Below, piece by piece: positions 34,784 to 43,079 of a stretch of DNA of 64,000 nucleotides. The translations under genes and the position numbers were made by a program. The notes below the pieces were generated by a model. It searched no databases. It was not told the origin of the DNA and worked only from the letters and a program-made list of their open reading frames with translations. This DNA comes from Arthrobacter rhizosphaerae (lineage in GTDB: Bacteria; Actinomycetota; Actinomycetes; Actinomycetales; Micrococcaceae), in the NCBI RefSeq assembly GCF_023062595.1, contig NZ_JALLAN010000001.1, positions 1 through 64,000 on the forward strand. Direction: 5' to 3'. Each line of letters starts with the position of its first letter. Position 1 is the stretch's first letter.

Positions 34784-34981
34784 ATGAAAGCAACCCAGGG
34801 TGACCGCATCACCATTCGCGGCAAGACGGTCGAGTCATCCGATCGGCACGGTCAAATCATTGAAGTCCGAGGCGAAGACGGCGCTCCGCCTTACCAGGTC
34901 AGGTTCGACGACGGTCATGAGACCATCGTCTTTCCCGGCGGTGATTTCGTCGTCGACCGTAAACAGCCACCTGCTGAATGA
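34784..34981 (+). CDS. DUF1918 small protein
   Basis: A 65-residue beta-rich protein (MKATQGDRITIRGKTVESSDRHGQIIEVRGEDGAPPYQVRFDDGHETIVFPGGDFVV) that matches the actinobacterial DUF1918 family, an SH3-like fold of unknown function. Often one is found beside stress or redox genes. GGAGG lies 9 bases before the ATG. Its stop overlaps the Nudix gene start (ATGA), so the two are co-translated. Confidence 0.88.
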   Translation: MKATQGDRITIRGKTVESSDRHGQIIEVRGEDGAPPYQVRFDDGHETIVFPGGDFVVDRKQPPAE

Positions 34982-35487
34982 GCGGAACCATCCGCCAGCC
35001 ATCAGAAGGTCCGCCCCCGCGCCTTGGTCCCCGTGACCCCGGTGACGCCTGGGTGGAGGGGGAGCGCGGCCGGTACTGGGGCCGCTTCGGAGCCGCCGGC
35101 GTCCTGGTCCATGACATCGGGCGCGGCATCCTGCTGCAGCACAGAGCGGTATGGAGCGACCGCGGCGGAACCTGGGGCCTGCCCGGGGGAGCGCTGCATC
35201 AGGGTGAGGACGCCGTCGAGGGTGCGCTCCGGGAGGCCTTCGAAGAGGCCGCCGTCCCGCCTGAGAGTGTGAAGGTCCTGTTCACGTCAGTGCTCGATGT
35301 CGGCTACTGGTCCTACACCACTGTGGTGGCCCGCGCGCTGGAGCCCTTCGAGCCCGCCATCAATGACCCCGAGAGCATTGCCTTGGAATGGGTTCCACTC
35401 GACACTGTCCACCAAAAGGAGCTTCACCCCGGCTTCGCTTCATCCTGGCCCGAACTTCGAACGAGGTTGCTGGAGGATGGGCACTAA
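34978..35487 (+). CDS. Nudix hydrolase
   Basis: A 169-residue pyrophosphohydrolase of the MutT-like family. The Nudix box at 71-93 (GALHQGED, then REAFEEAAV) keeps the metal-binding REXXEE, but Ala replaces the Gly of the final EEXGU. The protein cleaves nucleoside diphosphates linked to another moiety; the exact substrate is unknown. It is translationally coupled to the DUF1918 gene and convergent with the endonuclease/exonuclease/phosphatase protein gene. Confidence 0.88.
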   Translation: MSGTIRQPSEGPPPRLGPRDPGDAWVEGERGRYWGRFGAAGVLVHDIGRGILLQHRAVWSDRGGTWGLPGGALHQGEDAVEGALREAFEEAAVPPESVKVLFTSVLDVGYWSYTTVVARALEPFEPAINDPESIALEWVPLDTVHQKELHPGFASSWPELRTRLLEDGH

Positions 35488-35505
35488 TCCTTCAGCTGTA
35501 CTCCG

Positions 35506-36222
35506 TCACGACTCAGTTATCCCCTGGATGGGTCCGTAGTCTTCGCCGTACTGCGCGGTGACGAGGATGGGCAGGTGATCCGAGGCGCCCCTGGGCAGGG
35601 TTTCAACACTTTCGATGTTGAGCCCCAGCGACGTCGCAAAGTCGAAGTGACCCTTGAAAACCTTGTACCGGGTGTAGGTTCTGCGGTCACTGAGGGACAA
35701 CTCATATCCGGAGTTCTTCATGTGTTCGGTGAGGTTTTTGGTGAAGAACGGATAGTTGAAATCGCCCACCATCAGGGTCATCAGGCCTGCCCCCATACCG
35801 AGCAGTTCGGCGTGGGCGGCGTGAATCTGGTTGCGCCGCAAGGAGTTTGACGCCGTCAGGGGAGCAGCGTGGAACGAAGCGATCACCAGTTCGTGGTCGG
35901 TCTCCTTGTCCGTGACGCGGATGCCGATCAGCCGTTCGTGGGCGGGCGCGAGGACCAGGTCGTGAAGGGACTTCTTCAGCGCAAACGTCTTCGTTTCATG
36001 CGAAGCGAAACGGTCCATCCTGTAATAGATGGCAAGGCCCAGACGGTTGCCCTTGGTTGCATCGGCAAGATGTAGCGGTCCCAGGGTTTCGGGCAGGTCT
36101 GTCGTGTCGCACTCCTGCAGGCAGAGGATGTCGATCTCGAAGTCCTGGGTCAGGTTGAGCAGTTCACCGCTGGCCTTGTGCTTCCGGAGGTTGTAGCTGA
36201 TGACTCGTATCAGGGTGAGCAC
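35506..36222 (-). CDS. Endonuclease/exonuclease/phosphatase-family protein
   Basis: A protein of about 238 residues with the EEP (DNase I-like) fold: LIRVISYNLRKHKASG opening (N), IDILCLQECD (catalytic Glu), VIASFHAAP, LMVGDFNYP (D, N) and the closing GASDHLPILV (SDH). So it is a Mg-dependent phosphodiesterase or phosphomonoesterase; whether it acts on DNA, RNA or lipids is unknown. GTG at 36222 is chosen because homology begins there; the frame is open to 36432 without coding-like content, so the start is uncertain. Confidence 0.8.
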   Translation of the reverse strand: MLTLIRVISYNLRKHKASGELLNLTQDFEIDILCLQECDTTDLPETLGPLHLADATKGNRLGLAIYYRMDRFASHETKTFALKKSLHDLVLAPAHERLIGIRVTDKETDHELVIASFHAAPLTASNSLRRNQIHAAHAELLGMGAGLMTLMVGDFNYPFFTKNLTEHMKNSGYELSLSDRRTYTRYKVFKGHFDFATSLGLNIESVETLPRGASDHLPILVTAQYGEDYGPIQGITES

Positions 36223-36434
36223 CTCTTCGGAGGGAAAGTTGGATAGGAAACCAGTCACCGAGTCTACCCAGTCGAAAGCGTGCGTGCCGGAAATGTCTTC
36301 AGCGCGTCCGCACGGCCAAGGGTGCACCGTCCCAATGCTGTCGGCCCAATCCGTCGGCCGCCGACGGCGGAAGGACGCCCCGGAAAGAGATAGTGTGTTC
36401 TGGAATCTGCAACAGCGAGGCGAAAGGGTCACCG

Positions 36435-37241
36435 TTGACTGCTGCTCTCCCGGAACTTGCCGAAGGCGACTTCTACTACCAGGCCTTAGGCGGCGGACGT
36501 TTCCGCTCCACCATTCACGCCCAGGGCGCCTGGAATGAGCATGAACAGCACATGGCTCCGGCGTCGGGGCTGATGGCTGAGTGCCTGGAACGTCACGAGC
36601 CGCGCACCGGATTGAGGATGGCCCGCGTCAGCTACGAGATCCTTGGACTGATTCCGGGCGGCGAATTCAGCATCGTAACAACAACCTTGCGCCCGGGACG
36701 CACTATCGAGCTCGTTCAGGCGGAACTTGTAGCTGGCGGCCGGGTCGCCATCCGGGCTTCGGCATGGCGGATGATGACGAGCGATACCTCCGCCGTCGCC
36801 GCCGTCGAGGAAATCCCGATCCCGGCGCTGGAGGACTGCAAGCCGTACGACGGCGCCAGCGTCTGGCCTGGCGGTTTTATCGCTTCCCTGGAAATGCGGG
36901 TGGCTGAAGGGCATCGTCCCGGCTCCGGCAAGGTATGGCTTCGCACTTCGCATCCCCTGACAAACGCATCGGACAGCAGCGACGTGGCACGGCTCATTGG
37001 CCTGGTTGACACGGCCAACGGCATTGCGGCGCGGGTGCCTCCGGGCGCCGGCAGTTATGCCTTTCCCAATGTGGACCTGCAGATCCATATGTACCGCGAG
37101 CCGTCCGGTGAATGGCTGGGTCTGGATAACGCCGTCTCGTTCGGTGCTGACGGCATTGGGCTGACCTCAACGGTTTTGCACGATCTCCAGGGTCCCTTCG
37201 GCCGGGCAGAACAGATCCTGACCCTGCGCAAAACCCCATGA
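36435..37241 (+). CDS. Acyl-CoA thioesterase-like double hot-dog protein
   Basis: About 268 residues. ELAEGDFYYQALGGGRFRSTIHAQGAWNEHEQHMAP followed by ARVSYEILGLIPGGEFSIVTTTLRPGRTIELVQAEL forms the first hot-dog domain of the TesB-like thioesterase superfamily. LDNAVSFGADGIGLTSTVLHDLQGPFGRAEQILTL closes the second. It probably hydrolyses acyl-CoA. TTG at 36435 (AAAGGG upstream) is the preferred start; GTG at 36393 is an alternative. The lipoate ligase-like gene starts within its stop codon (ATGA). Confidence 0.8.
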   Translation: MTAALPELAEGDFYYQALGGGRFRSTIHAQGAWNEHEQHMAPASGLMAECLERHEPRTGLRMARVSYEILGLIPGGEFSIVTTTLRPGRTIELVQAELVAGGRVAIRASAWRMMTSDTSAVAAVEEIPIPALEDCKPYDGASVWPGGFIASLEMRVAEGHRPGSGKVWLRTSHPLTNASDSSDVARLIGLVDTANGIAARVPPGAGSYAFPNVDLQIHMYREPSGEWLGLDNAVSFGADGIGLTSTVLHDLQGPFGRAEQILTLRKTP

Positions 37242-37981
37242 CAACCGGGACGCCGCCGACGCTTACAGTGATCCGGCAGGAGGAATCACTTGGAGCGGCG
37301 CGGGATCTGGAGTTCGGCATCGAGCTCCTTGGCAAGGTCAAGGCCGGGGAGATTGGCCCCAGCCTCAGGCTCTACCGTCCCGCACCCACAGTTGCCTTCG
37401 GCCAACGGGATGCCAATCTTCCCGGCTTCGAGGCCGCTGCTGAAGCATGCCGGGAGCTGGGATTCGAACCCTTGGTGCGGAGGGCCGGGGGCAGGGCTGC
37501 TGCCTACCACGAGGGCACCCTGGTTATCGATCATGTCGAACCGAACCGTGACGCCATTGCCGGGGCAAAAGGAAGGTTTGCGTTCTTCGGAGAGCTTCTG
37601 GCCGAGGCTCTACGCAGCGTCGGCGTGCAGGCCGCCGTGGGAGAAATACCCGGGGAGTACTGCCCGGGTGAGTTCAGTGTCCACGGACAGGCAGCTGACG
37701 ATCCTGGCCACCAGGTCAAGCTGATCGGCACGGCACAGCGTGTTGTGTCCGGGGGGTGGCTGTTCAGCTCGGTGATTGTTGTGGAGAATTCCGAACCGAT
37801 CCGCCAGGTCCTCACCGCCACTTACGCTGCCCTGGGACTTGACTGGGATCCGCGGACGGCAGGAGCGGTCAACGATCTGGTACCCCGCCTCGATGTATCG
37901 GCCATCGAAGCAGCAGTCATCACCACCTATGCCGGCTACGCAAGCCTCAGCCACGGGGCCTTCGCAAGCGTGCATCCCTAA
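37238..37981 (+). CDS. Lipoate/octanoate-protein ligase family protein
   Basis: A 247-residue protein of the BPL/LplA/LipB fold. RLYRPAPTVAFGQRDANLPGFEAAAEACRELGFEPLVRRAGGRAAAYHEGTLV contains the RRAGGR(A) nucleotide/acyl motif, and VKLIGTAQRVVSGGWLFSSVI carries the catalytic Lys of the KxxGxAQR motif. It would attach lipoate or octanoate to E2 or GcvH proteins, or move it between them. It starts in the stop of the thioesterase gene, suggesting an acyl-metabolism pair. A hairpin terminator follows. Confidence 0.85.
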   Translation: MTTGTPPTLTVIRQEESLGAARDLEFGIELLGKVKAGEIGPSLRLYRPAPTVAFGQRDANLPGFEAAAEACRELGFEPLVRRAGGRAAAYHEGTLVIDHVEPNRDAIAGAKGRFAFFGELLAEALRSVGVQAAVGEIPGEYCPGEFSVHGQAADDPGHQVKLIGTAQRVVSGGWLFSSVIVVENSEPIRQVLTATYAALGLDWDPRTAGAVNDLVPRLDVSAIEAAVITTYAGYASLSHGAFASVHP

Positions 37982-37983
37982 GG

Positions 37984-38011
37984 GTCCGCCTTGGCGTTCA
38001 GGCGGACACTT
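37984..38011. terminator. Bidirectional hairpin between lipoate ligase and mycoredoxin genes
   Basis: GTCCGCC (37984-37990) and GGCGGAC (38001-38007) form a perfect 7-bp stem with a 10-base loop, followed by ACTTT. It lies between two converging stop codons 33 bases apart and probably ends both transcripts. Confidence 0.65.
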
Positions 38012-38013
38012 TC

Positions 38014-38283
38014 CTAGAGTGTGGCCAAGGCTCCGAGGCGGCTCTTGACCTCTGCGAGCGAAGGGTTGGTGGCCGCAGTGCCGTCGGGGAACAGGACGGT
38101 GGGGACCGTCTGATTGCCGCCGTTGAGTTGCTCCACGAGTTCGGCGGTGCCGGCGACTTCCTCGATGTTGATTTCGGTGTAGCCGATGCCTTGGCCATCA
38201 AGCTGCTTCTTCAGCCGGTTGCAGTAACCGCACCAGGTGGTCGAAAACATGGTGATGGTGCCGTCTTCGGGGGTAAAGTCCAC
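38014..38283 (-). CDS. mrx1: Mycoredoxin / glutaredoxin-like protein
   Basis: An 89-residue thioredoxin-fold redox protein. GTITMFSTTWCGYCNRLKKQL has the CGYC active site (Cys18, Cys21), and QTVPTVLFPDGT supplies the cis-Pro (TVP). This is the mycothiol-dependent reductase type of actinobacteria, which reduces S-mycothiolated proteins. It fits an organism using mycothiol instead of glutathione. Confidence 0.88.
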   Translation of the reverse strand: MDFTPEDGTITMFSTTWCGYCNRLKKQLDGQGIGYTEINIEEVAGTAELVEQLNGGNQTVPTVLFPDGTAATNPSLAEVKSRLGALATL

Positions 38284-38400
38284 GGGTTTCTCCTTGGTTC
38301 AGGGGGTTCCTTTGTCTCAACGGTAACCCGCAGGCCGGTATTCCATTGTTCTTGAGTGCCCTACATGACACCGTACGGGGAGTGGTGGCATGCTGATCGG

Positions 38401-39207
38401 ATGTGTGGACGCTACGTGATGGCCCGGGCCGTGGGAGACCTGCTTGCCAAATTTGACGCTGAGTTGGACCAGGAAATCGCGGTGCAGCCCTCATGGAACA
38501 TTGCTCCCACCACTGACGTTCCCGTTGTGCTGGAAAGGCTGATCGACGGCGGGGTGACCCGGAAGCTGCATCTGGCGCGCTGGGGGTTGGTTCCCTCGTG
38601 GGCCAAAGATCCCGGCATTGGCGCCAAGATGATCAACGCACGCAGCGAAACAATCCTTGAGAAACCCGCCTTCCGCGAAGCTGTTTCCTCAAGGCGCTGC
38701 GCTGTGCCGGCTGACGGCTACTACGAATGGAAAGGCTCGGGCAAAGCCACGCAGCCCTATTATGTCCGCGCGGCGGATGAGGGCGGAATGGTCTTCGCCG
38801 GTGTGTACGAATGGTGGAGGGACCTTTCCAAGGCGGTGGGTGATCCGGGCCGCTGGATCCTCTCGACCTCAATCCTGACCGCGTCTTCGCAGACGGAAGG
38901 CTCGCCGGAGGGCGCGCCGATGAAAAGATCGCCGCGGAACGGATCCGAAGGGTCGGTCCTTCGGGAGCTGGCAGCACTCCACGACCGGGTTCCCCTGGCC
39001 ATGAGCGCCGCGACCATGGATGACTGGCTGAACCCTGGAGCTGTGGATGCCGCGGCCCTGGTCGACTTGGTTCGTTCCGAGGCTTACCATGTGGCGGAGG
39101 GCTGGAGAATCGACCCGGTGGGCACTGCGGTGGGGAGTGTGCGCAACGATTCCGCACAACTTATCCAGCGGGTGGAACCGGTTATGCCGGCGGAGGCTCT
39201 GTTCTAG
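38401..39207 (+). CDS. SOS response-associated peptidase (YedK/HMCES)
   Basis: 268 residues. The protein must begin MCGRYV, because Cys2 becomes the N-terminal nucleophile that crosslinks abasic sites in single-stranded DNA; this fixes the start at 38401. Other SRAP motifs follow: WNIAPTTDVPVV (Asn), INARSETI, RRCAVPADGYYEW (Glu of EW) and LHDRVPL (His). A segment rich in Ser, Gly, Pro and Lys (about 175-195) before the His motif makes it a little longer than usual. It shields abasic sites during replication. It is monocistronic. Confidence 0.92.
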   Translation: MCGRYVMARAVGDLLAKFDAELDQEIAVQPSWNIAPTTDVPVVLERLIDGGVTRKLHLARWGLVPSWAKDPGIGAKMINARSETILEKPAFREAVSSRRCAVPADGYYEWKGSGKATQPYYVRAADEGGMVFAGVYEWWRDLSKAVGDPGRWILSTSILTASSQTEGSPEGAPMKRSPRNGSEGSVLRELAALHDRVPLAMSAATMDDWLNPGAVDAAALVDLVRSEAYHVAEGWRIDPVGTAVGSVRNDSAQLIQRVEPVMPAEALF

Positions 39208-39308
39208 CCGCTGTCCTTACCCCCGTGAATGATTGACTGCAGGACCGGCTGGTTCTAAAGTCAAAGTGACTAGTTTTAGAAGAGTCGATGTCAGTGGAGG
39301 AAACTGAG

Positions 39309-39785
39309 ATGGACTGGCAAGGCTGGGCGCTGTTCGGGCTGCTCGCGACCACCGTGCTGACGGCTGTCATGATCCTTGCGCAAATGGCCGGTTGGACGCG
39401 GCTTGACCTGCCGTTGGTGCTGGGCTCCCTCCTCACTCCTGATCCGGATCGAGCGCGGATCGTGGGCTTCTTCATCCACCTCGCAGCGGGCCAGGTGTTC
39501 GCCTTGGGATACGCCGCAGTTTTCACCCTCCTCGGCCAGGCGAGCTGGTGGCTCGGAGCAGTGCTTGGACTTCTCCACGTAGCCGTGGCCTTGACGGTAA
39601 TCCTGCCCATACTGCCGGCAGTCCACCCCCGCATGGCCTCGACGAGGGCGGGCCCTTCCAGTACGGCGGTGCTGGAACCACCAGGCTTGCTTGGCTTGAA
39701 CTACGGCATTCAGACTCCGGCCGTCGCCATAGTCGCCCACGTGATCTACGGCGCCGTCCTAGGACTCCTGCTGAGGGCATCGTGA
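39309..39785 (+). CDS. Small multi-pass membrane protein
   Basis: 158 residues with four hydrophobic segments (about 6-26, 51-75, 76-100 and 135-155) joined by short loops; a PGL-rich loop precedes the last. No family recognised. The ATG at 39309 is chosen because GGAGG lies 7 bases upstream; an ATG at 39288 has none. The GTG start of the GH15 gene overlaps its stop (GTGA), so the two are coupled, but the functional link is unknown. Confidence 0.75.
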   Translation: MDWQGWALFGLLATTVLTAVMILAQMAGWTRLDLPLVLGSLLTPDPDRARIVGFFIHLAAGQVFALGYAAVFTLLGQASWWLGAVLGLLHVAVALTVILPILPAVHPRMASTRAGPSSTAVLEPPGLLGLNYGIQTPAVAIVAHVIYGAVLGLLLRAS

Positions 39786-41593
39786 AGGCAGCCAACAGGG
39801 ATCCAGAAGGGCTGGATTACCCGCCCATCGGAGATTACGGGCTGCTGGGTGACACGCGCACGGCGGCCCTTGTCTCGGCAGACGGCGCCATAGATTGGTT
39901 TTGCGCCCCCTCATTCGACGGCGAACCTGTCTTCGGGGCACTCCTCGGCGGAGCCGAGGCAGGAACCTTTCTGGCAGGACCCGTCCTGCCTGCACGGCGG
40001 GTGGCGCGCCAATACGGCCACCACAGCGCAACCTTGGAAACAGTGTGGAGTCGTGGAGAAAGCAGGCTTATTCTCACCGAGGCAATGGTGGCCGAGGTGT
40101 CCGGCCAATTGCTTCCCACGACTATTCTGATCAGGCGACTTCGGGCAGAGGGCTCGCCCATGCCTGCGATCATCGATTTTGACCCCCGGCTTGGCGAAAC
40201 GCACCGGCGTCCGCGCGTACGGCACGGGCGGCATCTCGTCTGCGAATGGGGGCCCTTGGCCCTGTCCCTTGGATGCAGCCAGGAGCTTCAGCTGGAGCCG
40301 GGCAAGCCCGTTTTCCTGACCGTCACCCCTGGCCAGCCGGTGACACTCGTCATGGCCGTGGCCTACGGCGAACCACTAATTTACGTCGACCCGGCCACAG
40401 CCTGGGATCTGGTCGAAGCCGATGAACTGCGTTGGCGCGACTGGATGGACGGGATCGATAGCGGCCACACAGTTCCCTTCCGCGACGCGGTCCTCAGGAG
40501 TCTGCTCACGCTTCGCCTGCTGACGTATTCTCCTTCCGGTGCGCCTGTTGCGGCCCCCACCACGTCACTTCCTGAAGCTGTGGGCGGAGTACGCAACTGG
40601 GATTACAGATATGCGTGGCCACGCGACGCAAGCATAGGAATCGGCTCCTTCCTGGGCGTAGGAAAGTCAGCCGAAGCAGTGCACTTCCTCGGATGGCTAT
40701 TGCATGCCAGCCGGCTCCAGCGGCCTCGTCTGCCTGCCCTTCTGACTTTGGCTGGTGGCCGTGCTCCTCAGGAACGCACTCTCGCGGACTGGCCCGGTTA
40801 TGGGGGCAGCACGCCGGTCCGCACCGGGAATGCGGCCGCTGGCCAACACCAACTGGACGGCTATGGCTGGGTCCTGGATGCTGCCTGGCTATTCGTGGCA
40901 AGCGGCCAGCGGCTTTATTCGGAAACCTGGAGGGCCATGCGGGGATTCGCCGACCTTGTGGCCAGGCACTGGAGGGATCCGGATGCCGGGATCTGGGAAA
41001 TCCGGGCGGACGCATCCCACCATGTGCACTCCAAGATGATGGGATGGCTGACGCTGGACCGCGCCCTCCGGATCGCTGAAACCCATCATCTTCGCCCGTC
41101 ACAGCGACGGCAATGGGAAAAGGCCAGGGACGATGTCGCCGAAGAGATCAAGAGCAAGGGTTTCGACCCCATCCTGAACTCCTACACCCGTACCTTCGGA
41201 TCCTCTGACCTGGACGCAGCGCTGCTGGTCCTTCCGGTCATCGGCCTCGAGGAAAGAGACTCGCCCCGCGTCAAAGGAACAGTCGACGCCGTTCGGAAGG
41301 AACTGTCCGCAGGTTACCCGTTCCTCTACCGCTACCCGCCCGGACGGGATGGTCTTCCGGGAACGGAGGGCGCCTTTTTGCCCTGTTCATTCTGGCTCGT
41401 TCAAGCCCTGGCATTTACCGGCAGGCGCTCCGAAGCCAACGAACTCTTCGAAGCGCTTTTGGGTGTGGCCAACCCGCTGGGCCTCTACAGCGAAGAAATC
41501 GATCCTGCTACCGGAGCCATGCTCGGGAACTTTCCCCAGGCCCTCACCCATGCCGCGCTTGTCCAGGCAGCCCTGGCACTTCGCGACGCGTGA
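39782..41593 (+). CDS. Glycoside hydrolase family 15 protein (glucoamylase/trehalase-like)
   Basis: 603 residues. A trehalase-like N-terminal beta domain (YPPIGDYGLLGDTRTAALVSADGAIDWFC) is followed by the (alpha/alpha)6 barrel with RNWDYRYAWPRDAS, QLDGYGWVLDAAW, DAGIWEIRADASHHVHSKMMGW (general acid Glu in GIWE) and TEGAFLPCSFW (general base Glu). There is no signal peptide, so it acts inside the cell, on trehalose or maltodextrin-like glucans. The glutamate of the family's YGEVLDA segment is Trp here, which may alter substrate binding. GTG start overlaps the upstream membrane-protein stop. Confidence 0.9.
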   Translation: MKAANRDPEGLDYPPIGDYGLLGDTRTAALVSADGAIDWFCAPSFDGEPVFGALLGGAEAGTFLAGPVLPARRVARQYGHHSATLETVWSRGESRLILTEAMVAEVSGQLLPTTILIRRLRAEGSPMPAIIDFDPRLGETHRRPRVRHGRHLVCEWGPLALSLGCSQELQLEPGKPVFLTVTPGQPVTLVMAVAYGEPLIYVDPATAWDLVEADELRWRDWMDGIDSGHTVPFRDAVLRSLLTLRLLTYSPSGAPVAAPTTSLPEAVGGVRNWDYRYAWPRDASIGIGSFLGVGKSAEAVHFLGWLLHASRLQRPRLPALLTLAGGRAPQERTLADWPGYGGSTPVRTGNAAAGQHQLDGYGWVLDAAWLFVASGQRLYSETWRAMRGFADLVARHWRDPDAGIWEIRADASHHVHSKMMGWLTLDRALRIAETHHLRPSQRRQWEKARDDVAEEIKSKGFDPILNSYTRTFGSSDLDAALLVLPVIGLEERDSPRVKGTVDAVRKELSAGYPFLYRYPPGRDGLPGTEGAFLPCSFWLVQALAFTGRRSEANELFEALLGVANPLGLYSEEIDPATGAMLGNFPQALTHAALVQAALALRDA

Positions 41594-41627
41594 ATGGGGT
41601 CGCGGACCTTATGCCCGCGCCCCCATT
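41593..41627. terminator. Convergent terminator between GH15 and sugar-binding protein genes
   Basis: AATGGGG (41593-41599) pairs with CCCCATT (41621-41627), and the stem continues as CGCGG/CCGCG after one mismatch. It begins at the GH15 stop codon and lies 10 bases beyond the stop of the opposite gene, so it can serve both. Confidence 0.7.
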
Positions 41628-41636
41628 GTGATTCAT

Positions 41637-42977
41637 CTACTCCTTTACCGTGAAGCCCTGCTCGGTGCCGTACTTGACCGTGGCCTTTTGCCAGGCGTCC
41701 AACCCCTCCGTGAGTTTCGTATCAGAGACGTAGGCCTGGCCGACGGTGTCATTGAAAATGCTGTTGGCGTACACCTGGAACGGCAGGTAGGACCAACCCT
41801 GGACCACGTTTTGAGCGGACTCGGCAAAGACCTTGTTTGCCTGCTGGCCGCCGAAGTACTTGAATTCCGCGTTGAGGAATTCGGGGGAAGAGATTTCCTT
41901 TGCGGTGGCGGGGAAGGAGCCGCCGTCGATGCGGGTCTTCACGCCGTCGTCCACGTTTGAGTACTTGAGGAAGCCATACGCAAGGGCAGCGCGGCTGCCG
42001 GCGGCCGGCATGGCCAGCGAACTGCCGCCGTTTTCGGAGCTGCTCTTGGCGCCTTCCTCCCACTGGGGAAGGGGTGCCACACGCCATTTGCCTTCCCCTT
42101 CGGCCACTCCGGAGGACAGGTTGCCGGGCATCCAGGCACCGATGGGAAGAGTGGCGATGGTTCCGCTGCCAAGGCCCTTGTACCACTCATCGCTCCAGGA
42201 ACCGACGGGAGCCAGGAGCTTCTCGTCGATGAGCTTCTGCCAGGTTTCGGCGAACTTTTTGGAGCCTCCCTCGGAGAAGTTGACGGTGACGTTGCTGCCG
42301 TCCACCTTGTATGGCTTTCCGCCGGCCTGCCAGATCATGCTCGTCGTAAAGCCCGCGTCTCCGGTGTCATTGGCGATGTAGGCGTTCGGATCCGCCTTCT
42401 TCAAGGCACGCCCGGCTTCGAGGAATTCGTCCCAGGTCTTGGGCACGGCTATCCCGTGTTTGTCGAACACCTCTTTGTTGTAGAACAGTGCCATGGGGCC
42501 TGAGTCCATCGGCAACCCGTAAACCCCGCCTGCGGCCTGCACTGAAGACCAGGGGCCGGGGGTGAAGGTGTCTTTGAGTTCCGCGGCGCCGAACTGGGAG
42601 AGATCTGTCACGGACTTGGCAAGCGAAAACTGGGGGAGTGCGTAGTACTCGATCTGCGCAACGTCAGGGACGCCGGATCCGGCTGAGATGGCGTTCTGAA
42701 GGGCTGTGTACTGGTCATTGCCCGTGCCGGCGTTGACGAGTTCCACATCGACGTTCGGGTACTTGGCTTCGAAGCCTTCCACCACCTTCTTCAGTGTGGG
42801 CTCCCAGGCCCATACTGTGAGCTTGCCGCCCTTTTGAAGAGCTTCTTCGACGGCGTTGCTGCTGACGGCCTGCTGGCCAGCCGGAGCGGTTCCGCCGCAG
42901 CCGGTCAGGCCCAATGCCAGTGCCGCTGCGACTGCCGAACCTTGCAACAGGCCGCGACGGGTCAGTGTTTTGTTCAT
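41637..42977 (-). CDS. CUT1 sugar ABC importer, substrate-binding lipoprotein
   Basis: 446 residues of the extracellular solute-binding family 1. The N-terminus NKTLTRRGLLQGSAVAAALALGLTGC combines a twin-Arg-like start with a lipobox (Cys27). The mature domain shows LTVWAWEPTLKKVVEGFEAKYPNVDVELVNAG and YGLPMDSGPMALFYNKEVFDKHGI, typical of oligosaccharide binding proteins. AAGGAAG precedes the ATG. It lies 102 bases downstream of the second permease, so it is third in the operon, an uncommon order. Confidence 0.92.
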   Translation of the reverse strand: MNKTLTRRGLLQGSAVAAALALGLTGCGGTAPAGQQAVSSNAVEEALQKGGKLTVWAWEPTLKKVVEGFEAKYPNVDVELVNAGTGNDQYTALQNAISAGSGVPDVAQIEYYALPQFSLAKSVTDLSQFGAAELKDTFTPGPWSSVQAAGGVYGLPMDSGPMALFYNKEVFDKHGIAVPKTWDEFLEAGRALKKADPNAYIANDTGDAGFTTSMIWQAGGKPYKVDGSNVTVNFSEGGSKKFAETWQKLIDEKLLAPVGSWSDEWYKGLGSGTIATLPIGAWMPGNLSSGVAEGEGKWRVAPLPQWEEGAKSSSENGGSSLAMPAAGSRAALAYGFLKYSNVDDGVKTRIDGGSFPATAKEISSPEFLNAEFKYFGGQQANKVFAESAQNVVQGWSYLPFQVYANSIFNDTVGQAYVSDTKLTEGLDAWQKATVKYGTEQGFTVKE

Positions 42978-43079
42978 GGTCTTCCTTCTACTTGCGTTAG
43001 TGGTGCATGTGCGGAGTGCGGTGGTACCGAGTGCGTTCTGGAGAGCCCGCTACGACGGACCCATGGTGGGAGGAGGACG

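Noticed and set aside
37455..37475. gggattcgaaccc, looks like the reverse complement of a tRNA T-loop
   Set aside because: It lies inside the lipoate ligase-like gene (coding for LGFEPLV), and no acceptor or anticodon stems could be built around it.
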